A stretch of 64,000 bases of DNA from Mercenaria mercenaria (GCF_021730395.1 NC_069375.1:18127001-18191000), one strand, 5' to 3'; shown: positions 1-13,074, counted from the stretch's first letter. Numbers and translations: made by a program. The notes: a model not told the origin generated them from the sequence alone.

Positions 1-329
1 ATACATTTCATGATGATTTCCGACACTTAAATCAATATGTAAAAATAAAATATTTTAGCAACAAATGAGCATAGTACATCTTTAAGTAGCATTCACTTTA
101 TGTAATAGGCTTATTTAATGGCTTGCCTTTCAGTAATCTAGACAATTTGCATAGTTCTGACTATTGACTAGAAGTAGTTAATTAAACAATGTTCTTTACA
201 CTACATCAGTTTACATTAAGTTTTTAATATTTTTTAGTTTTGACTTTAATATTACAAACCAGGATTGTTTAGGATCGGCGTCAAACATATAAAATAGAAT
301 AAAATCGTCTTTTTAGTTCATCTGAGCAC
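1..329. other. AT-rich non-coding sequence
   Basis: No gene, RNA or repeat structure could be recognised. The few open frames that touch it are short and lack any family signature. Confidence 0.5.
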
Positions 330-835
330 AAAGTGCTCAGGGTGAACTATTGTGTGTGTTACTTGGATGATCCTCTTTAAATATTGTTCAAAGAATTGAA
401 TTCCACATTGCCATGGCAACCGAAAGGAAAATATTTAAAAATATTCTTGTCCAAAACCGCAAGGCATAGATGTCCGATATTTGGCATATGTCATCATCTA
501 ATGGTTCTCTATAAAGACTGTTGGGATGAAAAGAGGCCCCGCCTCGGGGATCTGAAGTTTTACATAGACTTATATAGGAAAAAACTTCAAAAATCATCTT
601 TTCTGAAACTGCAATACCTAGGCTTTTGATATTTGGTGAGTTGCATTGCCTAGTGATCCTCTACCAAGATTATTAAAATTACATGTATGCCTGTGAGATG
701 AAAAGAGGCCCCACCCAGGGGTCCCCAAGTTTTACATAGACTTATATAGGAAAAACTTTAAAGATCTTCTCGCCTGAAATCGCAAGACCTAGACCTTTGA
801 TATTTGTGCACGTGCATAGCCAAGCACGGGATTTT
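330..835 (+). repeat. Dispersed tandem repeat, about 170-bp unit
   Basis: Two to three diverged copies of a unit of about 170 bp lie head to tail. Each has the signature AAAAGAGGCCCC followed by a GC-rich patch and TTTTACATAGACTTATATAGG (near 530-570 and 700-750), then a CCTAG-type patch with TTTGATATTTG. The leading part (GCTCAGGGTGAACTATTGTG near 335-355) resembles a repeat family that I recall as frequent in bivalve genomes; that is memory, not a search. Short open frames here are accidental. Confidence 0.6.
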
Positions 836-3660
836 AGCAAAAGAAAAAAATTATTTTACAGATATTTGTGTAGGCATTTAGGTCAATAAAACGATGTAAA
901 AAATTCACTAGCTTACGTTTTAAAATAAAACAAAATATCTACATTCTTCAAGGTTCTAGTTGGAAGTTTTGCTTATTCACATACCTTAAAATTGAGAATA
1001 CTAATGGTCAAAGTTGTTAAAGACGCTCACTACAGTTTCGTAATCTTTTTCCCAATAATAGATTTGGATAAAATGTTCTGTATTACAAGATCATGTTATG
1101 ATGTATTGAAAAATGAAATAAAAATACTAGGTCACCAGCACTGTTTTAATCTTATTTGCCCCTAAATATGGTGCTATCTTTAACATTTTTCAAAATTTCC
1201 ATACCCCTAATATATATTTCAGTAAAGTACAATAATCAGCATAGATTTGACATCTATGCATTTTTATAACTGAAAACAAAATATCTAGTGGAAACATGCT
1301 CAGAGAAATCAAAAGAAATTGATTTTGTAAAAAAAAAGAATACTTTCTCAGCAGACTCAAGGGGTATTTTTTCATATTTTTGTCGATCTTAACTTGGTAT
1401 TTCTGCTATTTTATCGAGTTTCACAGAATAGAATTAAATCAAACTTTGCACATACATTTGGTTATGTCTACCTAATCTGAAACAAAAAGAAAATTGATAG
1501 GTAACCATATTAGATTTGGCTTAAATCAAATTACAACAAGGCGGGGTGTGGCGGGCATTTATACAACGCAGGTTGGTACGAAATACGTAATCAATTTTTA
1601 TTTCAAACAAGGGCATATATTCAGCCAAACTCTTGACATTATTCTGTATTTATCCAGAGCTTAAGGCAAAGATAGTTAACAAGAGGATCAAATAGCCCTA
1701 GGTAGCTCACCTGGGGAATATCCGGAATAAACTCGCTGAAAGTGTGACTGAAGAAACTGTTTTTTTTTCTTTATTTCTGTAAGAAGAAATCATGTCGTCA
1801 GATGCATCCTTTACCTTTAACATATAGGGGTTGTCTACTCCATATAGCCAATTACCCCACCAAGTTTGAAGAGCGCAGGTTAAATGCTTTTCGACAAATG
1901 CTACGGAAACTCTTTAAGTGTTTGAGCAAGTGACCTAGAGATATATATCAAATTATCAAACGGCAGATTTCTTGACAAGCGGATTTTCACGCGTTTCTGA
2001 AGTATTTTGATGTCATAGAATGATATAGGTTTCGGCCATTCTCCGAACAAAACCTAAAATTCACGAATACATATGTACGGTATCGGTATGGTACGGTGAT
2101 TAGAAACAACAAAATTGGCACGGTGTTGGGGTAAATATCGACCCGTCCGAAAAAACTACCGCGAGCGCCTTTTAGATATTAATGATATTAACTGCGTGCA
2201 AATCTAATGCATCCATTGCTTTGATTTTTGAATTTTTAACTCATATTTTTCTGAAAGGTGTTTTATTATTTCCTTTTAATTGGAGATGAGATTTTTATAT
2301 TCGATTTAATATCACTTTTGTCATAAATAACTAGTGAGTTGTTTGAGTAATTCTTTATTTTAAAGTATCCAAAATTGATTGTTAAACAATTATCACAAGT
2401 AATTCAGTTATCCAAAATTTTATCCTTTAACTTACACATCGAGCAAAAATGTGTTTTAACAATTTTTATTATCTCCCTTTTTAAACGGTACAAGTTACAT
2501 AGGAGTTTTCTTGAGATGCATTTTACATTATTTTAAAGTATATAAAATAAGTTTGCCGCAACGTGTTTTTACGACGTTTCCCGTATTTTTGCTATGACGT
2601 TACGTCATTGTGTTATTTCAAAATGTAACTGCCTGAAGATATGTACATCAGAAAGCGCTAGCAGTGAAAAATCAAATTATTGAAACAATCTCAGAAGTCT
2701 ATATACCGCTGTTTTTCCCAAGAAATCGAACCTTTTTTTATATTTAAATGTATATATAATTTTTAGCGACAACATTTTCGTCTGTCTGATGACTTCTCAG
2801 TACCTTGTCGTTTACTTAATACATTTCTTTTTTTCCGAATGTTTCAATTGTTCTTAAGAAAACTGACCAGTGCTAGGTGGAACGAAAGATGATGCACTAT
2901 TCACGACCTCTGCTGAATAGATTCTCTCAAACCAAATATGTTGGTTGCATTTTATGCTTCTAAAGAATATTCTAATAGATTCTATTCCAGAATTCTTTCA
3001 AACTGTTTGCTTAGCTACATGACCCTGGACACGCAACCAAGCTATTGATCGGCAAAATACTATTAATCGATGATTCATTTAATATACGAGGAATCTTTCA
3101 AAATATATGCCATACTTAATTTACCCATCATACAAAACTTTTTTACTATGATAAAACAATTAAGTAAAGTAAAAACTGACTTTAAAGATCGGTCGTAGAA
3201 ATCTAGCGGTGTGCCGTAACCATGGTAACGGCTACAGAAGCTGGTAATCGCGGAAACTCAAAAAACTTTCTTGTGTCATATTTCAAAAGGTAGTAGTATT
3301 AGAAATTTGATTTTTTATAATTTTCATTAAGTTATAAATACCTATTGTTTGCAGTGATTATATTCTAAATATCTTATTTAATTTCTTAACTGTCTTCAGC
3401 ACGTGTAATTTTAGTAATAAGCACGTGCATTCAGTTGTAAATCAGCAAGGTGCTTTTTTTAATCAGAAAATGTTTTCTGGACTTAATTACAACTATTGCT
3501 GATTTTTGGCTTGAAGATGTTTTATAATACGCATGCAATTAAAATTCTAAAAATTTTGATACGCCAATTTAACATCATTTTATATATTAATGCAGAGGAT
3601 TGCATGCCATATAGGCTATTAAGTCACTTCCCTTTTCAATACATATGGCCAATGAAGTTA
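836..3660. other. Non-coding sequence, no gene seen
   Basis: About 2.8 kb of AT-rich sequence without a credible open frame. A 61-codon minus-strand frame near 1190-1375 has no recognisable composition or motif. The 5' end of the following LINE may lie inside the last few hundred bases, but no boundary can be fixed. Confidence 0.45.
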
Positions 3661-3743
3661 ATTAATAATGCGTTAAAAAAAAGCGGAAAAAATCCAAATC
3701 GTCGCCAGATACGGAGCAACAATCGTCAAAGCGATTTTCAACA

Positions 3744-4654
3744 ATGGCTCAGGTGGGCGCGAATAATGGAACACAAAATGGACATTTCAATCAAATGTTA
3801 GCAGGTCAGAACTTTATGATGTCAAACCCTATGTACTATAATAATAGTAACAGTAACAGTCAATTTATGCAAATGAACTCTGCTTCTCCTGCATTTTCTC
3901 CTAACAATACACCTTCATCGCCGATGGCCAATACGCATCAAATGGACATGCTATCTGAGATCTTACAACGTCTCAATTCAATGGATCAAAAATTGACCCA
4001 GTTAGATACAATACAGTGTTCGGTCACAAAACTAACGGGACGCATTGATATAGTTGAGCAGACGATCAAAGGTTTTGAGGTCAAATTTCAAGAAATCGAG
4101 AGGAGTCGTCAGTTTGACAGTAATGACCTCGAGGAATTCAATAAAAAGCAACGGCAAATTGACTCTTCGTTGGCTAATCTGCGTAAGCTTGAATCGGAGC
4201 AACGTACTAAAGAACAGGAATTAAAAAGAGAAATTACTGATCTTAAGTGCAGAAGCATGAGGGACAATCTGATGTTCTTCAATATTCCAGAGGAGAAAGA
4301 CGAAAACTGCGAGAACAAAGTATTAAACTTAATAGAGGCAAAATTGGGAATTGAGAATGCAAAAACCGAGATCAAGCTTCAAAGGGTCCATAGAATTGGT
4401 GCATTCAAATCTTCCAAGATTCGACCGATTGTCGCAAAATTTGGAAGTTTCCAGATAGAGAGAAGGTCAGAAAGTCTGCGCGATTACTGAAGGATACAGC
4501 ATATGGAATCGGGGAACAATTTCCGCCGGAAGTTGTGGAAGTGCGCAGAAAGCTTATTCCGGTGATGAGGAAAGCTCGGTCGGAGGGGAAGGAAGCGTAT
4601 CTCAGCGTTGATAAGCTGTATATTGATAAGCGGTTGTACAGAGGAAGTGAGTAG
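3744..4654 (+). pseudogene. LINE ORF1 (RNA-binding chaperone-like), frameshifted
   Basis: ORF1 proteins coat LINE RNA in the cytoplasmic RNP. The first ATG at 3744 opens 248 codons. They comprise an Asn/Ser/Met-rich N-terminus, a coiled coil at roughly residues 70-165 (many Q, L, E and K, including a stretch with LRKLESEQRTKEQELKRE), then an L1-ORF1-type core with MRDNLMFFNIPEE and LQRVHRIG. Near 4440-4450 the homologous sequence jumps from frame 3 to frame 2, where the expected C-terminal part continues (FPDREKVRKSARLL, then EAYLSVDKLYIDKRLYRGSE) to a TAG at 4652-4654. A lysine-rich segment (KKRKKSK) is open in frame just upstream of the ATG, from 3669, so the original start may have been further 5'. 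Confidence 0.8.
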
Positions 4655-7600
4655 GAAAATGTCGAGAGTGCTATTAAGTGTTGTTCTTGGAATGTAGAGG
4701 GATTAACTATAGCTAAACGATCTTCAGAAGATTTTCTCAAACTTATTAGTGAGTATGATATAATATGTTTAACTGAAACTTGGTCGGGGAAAAATTCGGA
4801 TATTGAACTGAGGGGGTATAGTAACCCCATTCATTCATATAGGCGTTTTCAACACAGAAGGGCAAAACGGTGTAGTGGCGGAATCATCGTTTATATCAAA
4901 GACAATATACGCAAAGGTGTAAAATTGTGTAAAAATGAAATTGATTGTATAGTTTGGCTGAAATTTGATAAGAATTTTTTCCATACTGATGAAGATTTAT
5001 ATTTAGCAGTTGCGTATTTTCCACCAGAAAATTCGCCATTTCATGACATTTACGATAATGATATTTTTCAGCAATTAGAAAATGATATAGTTTATTTCAT
5101 GGACAAAGGTAAAGTATTCCTTACTGGTGACTTGAACAGTAGAATAGGTCAGAAAACAGACTATATTGAACATGATTATGATTTACAAGGCGATGGAAAT
5201 CAGCCCATCGATACACCGTTACCCAGGTGTTCACGTGACTTTAAATCAAATAGGTTCGGAGATTACCTTTTAGATCTGTGTAAAGCTACAAATTTACGGA
5301 TCGTTAACGGCAGATTGCACGAGGACAAAACAGTGGGAAAGATCACGTGTATGACCCATAACGGGGAAAGTGTAGTAGATTATATGTTAACGTCCGTTTC
5401 TAACTTTGATTATATAGACTTTTTTGCAGTAAAAGAATTCAATGAGTTCTCAAATCATGCTCCACTGTCCTTTTCATTGAAAATAGAAACGCATCCCCAG
5501 AGTAAAATGAATTATAAACGAACCTTTTATAAGTGGAACCCAGAGTATGGTGAAGCATTCGTAAATGATATAAGAACTGATATAGAGAATTTGGAACGTT
5601 CAGTACACGAAGGCATAGAGAACGGCAGTGATGTTGAAAGTCTTGTCACGCTAATTACGCAATATATCACAAATAAAGGTGATAAATACTTCAAACAAAA
5701 TGTTACTGTTAAAACAGTAGAATTCGCATCTGTAGACAAAAACAGGCAAAAATGGTATAATGACGAATGTAAAGATAAATTTCAGTTATATAAAAATGCT
5801 GTATTTGAGTATAATATATGTAAAAATAACTTAACAAGACAAACATTGTTAGACAAGAAGAAAGATTATAAATATTGCTGTAGAAAATATAAAAAGGAAT
5901 TTAATAGGCAATTAAGTAAGAAAATGAATGATATGCGTCGAAACAGTCCCAGAAATTTCTGGAAAATGTTCAAGAAAAAGACTAGTAGTCAACCCGCGGA
6001 TAATATTGAATTAAGTGAGTTCTTCCAGCATTTCCAAAATTTAGCGCAAAAGGATGATGTGACAGAAAACGAAGAATGTATGGAATTCCTTAGGCAATTT
6101 GATAGTAACGGCATAAACGAGAGTACATTTTCCGAACTTGACTCACAGATCACGAAAGAGGAAATTTTAAAAGCAGTGAAATCACTGTCTACAAATAAAG
6201 CATCTTCATTTGATAATATCATATATGAATATTTTAAATCAAGTATAGAAGTAATCGGTGAACCGATTCGGCTTTTATTCAATTATATTTTACAGCAAGG
6301 GAAATTTCCGCCTAGCTGGTCGAAAGGAGTTGTTATACCATTATACAAAAAAGGTGACTCCAGTGATCCAAACAATTATAGAGGTATAACTCTGATTAGC
6401 TGTTTTTCTAAGCTTTTTACTGTTATATTAAATAACAGGCTAAAGAAGTGGGTAGATGAAAACGATATACTTACCGATGCTCAGTTTGGATTTCGATCCA
6501 ATTACAGTACTGTCGACGCTATTTTCATATTGAATTCTCTTATTGAAAAGCAATTGAAAGATAAATCCTATTTAATGTGCTGTTTTATAGATTATAAGAA
6601 GGCTTATGATTTAATAGACAGGAACTGTCTATGGTATAAACTGATAAAATCTGGTATTGATGGCAAATTATTGTCCGTTATTCGCTCAATGTACGAAAAT
6701 ATCAAGTTATGTGTACGACACATGAATACGTTGTCAGACTTTTTCAATTGTAATCTTGGTTTATTACAAGGGGAGATAACCTCTCCGATTTTGTTCTCGC
6801 TGTTTTTAAACGACATTGAAGTACATCTGCAACAAAACTTAGATGCCGGCATTACATTAGATCAGTTGTCAATTTATTTACTATTATTTGCAGACGACGC
6901 GGTGTTATTTTCTTTTACTAGAGAGGGGTTACAACAGTCATTGGACAATTTAGAAACTTATTGTAAGAAATTGAATTTAAATGTGAACGTGGAGAAAACA
7001 AAAATTGTCGTCTTCAGAAAAGGGGGCAGATTAAGGGAAAACTGTATATGGTATTATGCTGGTACGGAAATAGAAATTGTTAGTACTTTCAGTTATTTAG
7101 GGGTTGTTTTTTCAAGCGGTGGGTCTTTTATTCATGCCACGAGAACATTAGCCGGAAAAGGTTTACGCGCTATGAATTCTCTATTTAGTGTTACTAGAAA
7201 TATGGAAGTACCTGTAAATATAATGTTTAACTTGTTTGATTCATATGTTTTATCTGTGTTAAACTATGGTTGTGAAATATGGGGATTTTTAAAAGCAGAC
7301 AACATAGAACGCATCCATAAAAATTTTGCAAATGGCTGTTAAATGTAAAAAGATCAACTAATACATTGTCTTTATATGCTGAACTAGGTAGATTTCCACT
7401 ATATGTTAATCGTTTGACTAGAATTATAAAATACTGGTTGAAACTATATGGTTGCAAACAAAATAATTGTATCATAAAAACTATTGTAGATAAACAAAGA
7501 ATGGAAATACTTTCCGACCATAATGTTACAAACTGGTCGTCAAAGGTACGAAATATTTTGCAAACCTCAGGGTTTACAGATGTGTGGTTATTTCCAGAAT

Positions 7601-8091
7601 CAGTTAATATGAATGTCTTTATACCCTTGTTTAATACTCGACTGAAAGATATATATCAAACAGAATGGCACGTTGGAGTGGAAGCTTGTTCTTCATTGTT
7701 TCTTTATAGACATATCAGTACTGGCATATCCCGTGCTTATTACCTAAATATTATAGAAATCCCAAAGTTTAGAAATATTATTGCAAAAATAAGATTAAAT
7801 TCTCATAACTTAAATATTGAAACTGGGCGCCATAGAAATATAGAAAGGAACCAACGAATATGTATTTTATGCAATTTAAATGCTTTGGAAGATGAGTATC
7901 ACTTCATATTAGAATGTCCATTGTATACTCAGATTAGAAATATGTATATTCCGAGGTTTTATGCAACTCGACCTTGTATGTACAAATTGGTATCTTTGTT
8001 AAACTCAGAAAACAAAAGTTTGTTGACAAAACTGGCACTATATTGTATCAAAAGCTTTAAACTCAGAAATGATACTTTGAATACGTAAGAA
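4655..8091 (+). pseudogene. LINE ORF2: endonuclease plus reverse transcriptase, frameshifted
   Basis: The frame is open directly after the ORF1 TAG, in the same frame. It begins with an apurinic-type endonuclease (CCSWNVEGL near 4680, CLTETWS near 4770, FLTGDLNSR near 5120, FSNHAPLSF near 5450). The reverse transcriptase follows, with PNNYRGITLIS, FIDYKKAYDLIDR, GLLQGEITSPILFSL and the catalytic FADD at about 6887-6898. After 7342 the homology continues in another frame; a single missing base near 7331, in the codons for FAKWLLN, explains the break. The C-terminal part (7366-8088) carries a zinc-type motif, CILCN...HFILECP. No in-frame ATG precedes the endonuclease, so the start is unknown. 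Role in the family: target nicking and reverse transcription. Confidence 0.88.
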
Positions 8092-8261
8092 CGCTTGACT
8101 TATGTTTGTTCTGTATAGAATCACTCTCGATATGTATTATTTATTATCATTTATAATGTGATTGTAATTATTACATGCACCTATATTTATGATTTATACA
8201 TGATTTATTGTGACTGTCATATTGATGTTATGATGATGAGCTTGTATGCTTAAATCAATAA

Positions 8262-8290
8262 ATTCTGTTCTGTTCTGTTCTGTTCTGTTA
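8262..8290 (+). repeat. (TTCTG)n LINE tail
   Basis: About five TTCTG units end the LINE 3' region. Simple-repeat tails of this kind replace poly(A) in several LINE clades. Confidence 0.8.
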
Positions 8291-9587
8291 AATATCGGCT
8301 TGGAATATTTAATAGATATTATAATTATGAAAAACAATAAAGTTTATTTTATTATTGGTTGGAAAACATGTGGATAAATTGTTTTTGTGACATTGCCTTT
8401 TGTTAGCTGTCAGTATTGTATAGATACGCTTAACATATTATAATGCAAGCATAAAATTGTTCCCTTTTCGTTGATATTTTTACTATTACTTTACGAAATC
8501 AAGTATTTTAGATTTGATACTTCTAATTCTTTAATAATTAATCATATTACCGGACTTCTCTCCATAATTCAGCGGAACCATTATGGCAGTAAACTAGGCC
8601 TAAAGTAAAGACTTCCAGTGTGTGTAGAGCGGTTCTATCAAAGTGATGCTACTGTACATTTCGAATGAATGTACGATGAAATTTGCGAAATTATAATAAT
8701 GTTTTGCATATTTCTTATTTTCGGGGTGGGTCACTTATTGTAACTCTGTTGAAATCTCGTATTATGCAATACACTTTGCGGAGATATCATCACCATCGGT
8801 ATGTTATCAAGTACTATATATTTTGTATATAGACCGGATGGACAAATAAAAGGAAAATACGATGTTTTTGAAAGAGTATATCGGTATTTTTTTCATGCAC
8901 TTTTGTTGTAGCAATATACATCCTCTGCATGCGGTTACGAAGAAAAAATACATATGTTAAAGTGACAGTTTGCAATGTTATCTTTATACATTTTCATTCC
9001 GACTCCGTTGCTTCAATAAGTCGCATATTTCTAGTTATTTTATATAGAAAACACTTTACAGTTTATTGACAAATTGAAAAACAGAATGAAATCCAAATTA
9101 TCGTTTTACTATGATGACTTACATACTAAACATTGAAAAACATACATATACCATAATCTCGTTTTGAAAAGCAAACAGAACGTAAGTATAAAACTATGTG
9201 TAAGGACGAATTTCAAGTGTTAATGAATAACTGCGGATGGCCAAACCCCGGATCCGCCCCCGCCCCCCCCCCCCCCCCCCCCCCCCCCCCACGCACTACC
9301 ACTTACTCAAATTGAGCAACTTGAATAAATCCTAGACGTCTCAGTGCTAGGATTTATTCTTTATTGCAACTCTGTACGACTGTTCCGGTACTTATCAATA
9401 TGCACACTATATTAGAATCAATTTGCTTTGAGTGAAAATACCGAAATGGTACAAGGTTACATTCTTCATTTGTTTCATATAAACAATTAAATCTTGAGAC
9501 CTCATTTTCAGTGCTTTACAGCATTTCAATGATACAAAAAACACATATGCCGTATACAAAATGCTAAATGTCATAAAAACTCTACAT
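8291..9587. other. Non-coding sequence with a C homopolymer
   Basis: No gene seen. The only distinct structure is a run of 28 C residues at about 9263-9290, preceded by a C-rich lead-in. Homopolymers of this length are also where assembly or sequencing errors collect. Confidence 0.5.
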
Positions 9588-10250
9588 GCAGCCACAGGAA
9601 AGCATTGCAGCAATTACAAGGCAGAGACTGAAACACTCATGAAGGCCGTCTCAATGGTTGAAGACTTTGCAGAAGAAAGCTCCTCAGTCGTCTTTCTCAC
9701 ATATGCACTGTCTGTTATGGAAGTTCTGATCAACAATAAAGCTCCGCACTAGCCAGGAGAATGCAGAGCATGAGTATAACCTGCAAAGTAGCACTTCAGT
9801 GGATTACATCCATTGTGGACTTGCAGGCAATGAAGAGGCGGACAAACTGGCTAAGCTAGAAGCTCAGTCAGAACAACCAACAAAACCTGTGAGTTACAAG
9901 AAGAAAGTCACCATCATCAAGGCACTAACGAGACCAAGGATAGAGAAAGATGCTTTTCATCTCTTTGAATAAGTGATGTTGGTCAGGCTTCGCTCGGGGC
10001 ACAACAAGCTCAATGCTCACATGTACAAGAAAAAAGAGACTGGAACCACCGCCAGCTTGTTCATATGGTGAGGAAGATCAGACTTCAGTGCATATACTTC
10101 GGAGATGTAAAAAGGCATGACCATGAGGGAGCTGCGACTTGGCCGATAGATACCTCAATGCACCAGAAACTGTATGGAGGCATTGAGGATCTGCGGCAAA
10201 CCACAAGTTTCGTCAAGGCTATTAGTCTGACAATGTAGTTGCGAACGAGA
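9588..10250 (+). pseudogene. Decayed RNase H-bearing LINE C-terminus
   Basis: Fragments in shifting frames read as the RNase H and tail region of a different LINE family. They include KHCSNYKAETETLMKA near 9600, VVFLTYALSVMEVLINN near 9690, WITSIV followed by AGNEEADKLAKLEAQ near 9800-9870, then RLRSGHNKLNAHMYKK near 9990-10030 and a C/H-type tail near 10060-10110. The canonical RNase H order (acidic residue, T-D-type strand, H-x-G-x-x-G-N-E-x-A-D-x-L-A) is visible although partly mutated. Several stops and frameshifts interrupt it, for example the stop near 9970. The first LINE in this window has no RNase H, so this is a separate, older insertion truncated at its 5' end. Confidence 0.72.
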
Positions 10251-11400
10251 AGAAGATAAAAACAAATTCTTTTTTGTCAAATGATAAATGATAGTTCTCA
10301 AATTATCAATCTTTGTGATCTTTATCTCTTCAATTAATGAATGTAACGTTCACTCATTTGGGAAAAAAATAAATGTGCTGCCTGTCTAATTTAAAGCAAT
10401 AACGTAGATGTTACAGGATCATGGAACCGAAACATTTTGCTGTAAAATGTTTATTATATAATAGACTAAGATATGTAACAGAGAAAAAAGTTATGCTCGC
10501 TAACGCTCGGTTTTCCATTCCACACTGTCCCTCGAGTATGGAAAAAAACCGGTCTTACACAGGCAGGCATGTAAGATCCTTGTATGCTCACACAAGTCCT
10601 GTACTATCGGTAAAATTTGGAATGATCAGAAGCAAGCTGATCAAAAATACAGCTTGCATCTCACAAGGAAATACGAACAGGCTGTAAAAAAATCCCGTAT
10701 TGTACCTTCCAAAACCCCGTATTGTACTTCCGTATTGTATGTTGCTGGACTACTTTCATTAATATACATGAGCTGACACAGTTATATAAATAACACACAC
10801 ACAAACATCACTCATTTCATTTTAACATCGGCAAAACATTTAAGATTTCCTTCGATTACAAATAAACAAACAAAAAGGTGGAGGTATATAATAAATGGGT
10901 TATTACAACAGTAGCTAGATCTGGGATTTTGTATTCGGCTGTCGTGGATTTTGCGAGGACGGATCACATGTTTGATTACTAGGAAACCTTCAGTCTGTGA
11001 AGTTCAATTCCAATATAATAGGGTAATTATAACAGTAGCTCAATCTGGGATGCTACATTTCGGCTCGAGTGGATTCTCACGAGGCGCGCATAAATATATA
11101 TATTGGAATTAAACTTCACAGAAGGTTTCATAGTAATCAAGCATACTAACTGAAAAAAAAGAGTAAAATTAATTGTGCTTTAATTAAATCAAGCCAAATA
11201 TTGCCCATTTTTATACAGAAAATTTGGTTACAAAAATATAAGAAGATCGCTTGGTATCAGAGAACATAACCAAACACATTAATTAATAGCAGACCTGGTA
11301 TCATGAGAGGTAGTGAAATGTGCAATACCCCTCAAGCCTGATAGCACAAGCTAAGGTGGAATTCTATTATAGTAATATTGAATGGTCCCATGATCCCAAA
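10251..11400. other. Non-coding; contains a small inverted repeat
   Basis: No gene supported; an 88-codon frame at 10421-10687 has no family features. At about 10970-11145 two copies of a ~46-bp sequence (TTTGATTACTAGGAAACC and its complement) face each other around a partly duplicated core containing ACAGTAGCT and ATCTGGGAT. Confidence 0.5.
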
Positions 11401-11404
11401 GGAC

Positions 11405-11650
11405 CATAAGCGGCCTCTGTGGGCGAGCAATTAAGGTCTCTAACATTGAATCACTTGCCCCTCACCGATGTGGGTTCAAGACTAACTCGAGGCGTTGAAT
11501 TATTCATGTAAGGAAGCCATCCACATGCCTAACGGAAGGATGGTATTTCAATCTAGATGCTCGCCCTTGATAAGTTAATGCACGGAGCTGAAAAGTCACC
11601 ATATGACCTATAATTGCGTCTGTGTGATGTTAAACCCAACTGAAACAGAA
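11405..11650 (+). mobile_element. tRNA-derived SINE
   Basis: A tRNA-like head has a degraded A box (TGGGCGAGCAATTAAGG) and a B box (GGGTTCAAGAC near 11470). A body follows, and the 3' end GATGTTAAACCCAACTG runs into an A-rich tail with ACAAA. Internal RNA polymerase III promoter boxes and an A-rich 3' end are the SINE hallmarks. The 3' end motif is shared with the minus-strand SINE near 17.7-17.9 kb. Confidence 0.7.
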
Positions 11651-12104
11651 ACAAAGGACTAGAAATATAACAAAAAAGCAAAGAAAAAACACTGAAGTTT
11701 TGCTAAATAGAATATTTAATTGTAATTAATTATAATAGTACCAGTGCATTTGAATGTCTTTTTTTCTACTAATATAATTTATGACTGATTTCATTTTGCT
11801 CAATCATTTGATACATCGCATAAAACACAATCAGCACTCTCAGTGCTTTGACTTATCAGTCCTTATCATATTAAGTCAGTATCATAGTATGTGATTTACC
11901 ATCAAAAGATAAAAGGTCTATTTCCCAGAAGTACAGAGCGCCCCAACCTTAGTCATTTAGTATATCAAAGACTAAACTGGACAGACATCTCGACTCGAAT
12001 TATGTAACTCGTCGTTGCTAAGATCAAACTATCAACCGGCACGTGTATCCGGTCAAAGAATTGCATGCGGATATCCGGGTTCCAGTCCTCGGCCTAAATC
12101 GGGA
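11651..12104. other. Non-coding, nothing recognised
   Basis: AT-rich, no open frame or repeat signature. Confidence 0.4.
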
Positions 12105-12318
12105 GAAAACAATAATGAAATAATTAGTTTATATTATCTTGTTTTAGCTCGATTGTGATGAAAGCCTCAAGCTCATTGGAACCACTCTCGAGCCCGCTTC
12201 CTTGAAAAACCAGTACTGGTGTCATATGGGAAGTCATGGTCGTGACCCCAGTGAGGTTCGAACCCACGACCTCTGGATTGAGCGGCCGACACCATATCCA
12301 CTAGACTACCGCTCAACT
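12105..12318 (-). mobile_element. tRNA-derived SINE, minus strand
   Basis: On the minus strand the sequence opens with a tRNA-like head (GAGCGGTAGTCTAGTGGATA, A box) and a B box, GTGGGTTCGAACCTCAC, at about 12250-12265. A non-tRNA body with a T-rich end follows. The good B box and cloverleaf-like spacing, with no matching 3' acceptor stem, fit a SINE rather than a working tRNA gene. Confidence 0.7.
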
Positions 12319-12556
12319 TTAATGGTATAAAGATAGTTATACAAATTTACAACATTTTCAAATGATACATCTTATGATAAAACACTAAGTATATATTTAA
12401 ACGAAAGTAGAGTTTCTATAAAAAAATATATTTTAGTCATTACCTGAAGTAAAATGCTAACTAGAAAATTATAATATTACTTATTGTTCCTTTTCTTGAG
12501 AAGAAACACTTATGGTTGACATTTCACACTTGACTTAGAAAGTAATAGATACAAGG

Positions 12557-12715
12557 GTACTGTCAAAGGCATCCGGTTACCAGAAGGACGTCACCATCTT
12601 GGACTCGTGCATATTTATTACAAATAGCCTCTATGCCAAAGTGTGTTTATGCGACCATCTTGGACTTGTGCAGATTTATTACAAATAGCCTCTATGCCAA
12701 TGCCTCTTTAAGTCA
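12557..12715 (+). repeat. Tandem duplication of about 70 bp
   Basis: Two adjacent copies share CACCATCTTGGACTCGTGCA / GACCATCTTGGACTTGTGCA and TTATTACAAATAGCCTCTAT, with few differences between them. No coding role is evident. Confidence 0.65.
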
Positions 12716-13074
12716 ATCTATTTTGACATGCAAGTTATTAACAGCAGTCCGACAAGGAAATATCACGTTATGAAACAGTCGACTCGCTGGTCACGGGATG
12801 CTTATCTTCTGATATATTGATACTTCTTGCAACTGCATCCTTTAAATTATATCTTATCTTTCAAGATCTGTTTCCTATGTATTGTTCATGCTTACGCGCC
12901 AAAGTTTCTTTGTATAATAAGCTTACTTACAGTCGCACCGGTAACCATATGGGCAACTCCTACAGAAGACTGTTAGTAATGTCAAGGACGTAAATTGATA
13001 TTAACGTCCTGTCATGTTAGTGGGAGGATAGTGCAAGATACAGTAGACGCCTCAATTCCAGAAGCTTTCCTGCC

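Larger units (their letters stand above)
3669..8290 (+). mobile_element. LINE (non-LTR retrotransposon), nearly full length
   Basis: The element carries an ORF1 with coiled coil and an L1-ORF1-like core, an ORF2 with endonuclease, reverse transcriptase and a C-terminal CCHC zinc motif, a short 3' untranslated stretch, and a tail of about five TTCTG repeats ending near 8289. The 5' limit is uncertain; the first base given is the first open codon of the ORF1 frame. I assign it only to the L1/I-like group of endonuclease-bearing LINEs, because clade assignment would need a reverse-transcriptase tree. Two single-base frameshifts, one per ORF, make this copy non-autonomous, but otherwise it is little eroded, so it is probably a fairly recent insertion. 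Confidence 0.85.

Noticed and set aside
2075-2130. Resemblance to a stretch near 63710 (TATGGTACGGTGAT-like)
   Set aside because: Only a short match; too weak to claim a repeat.
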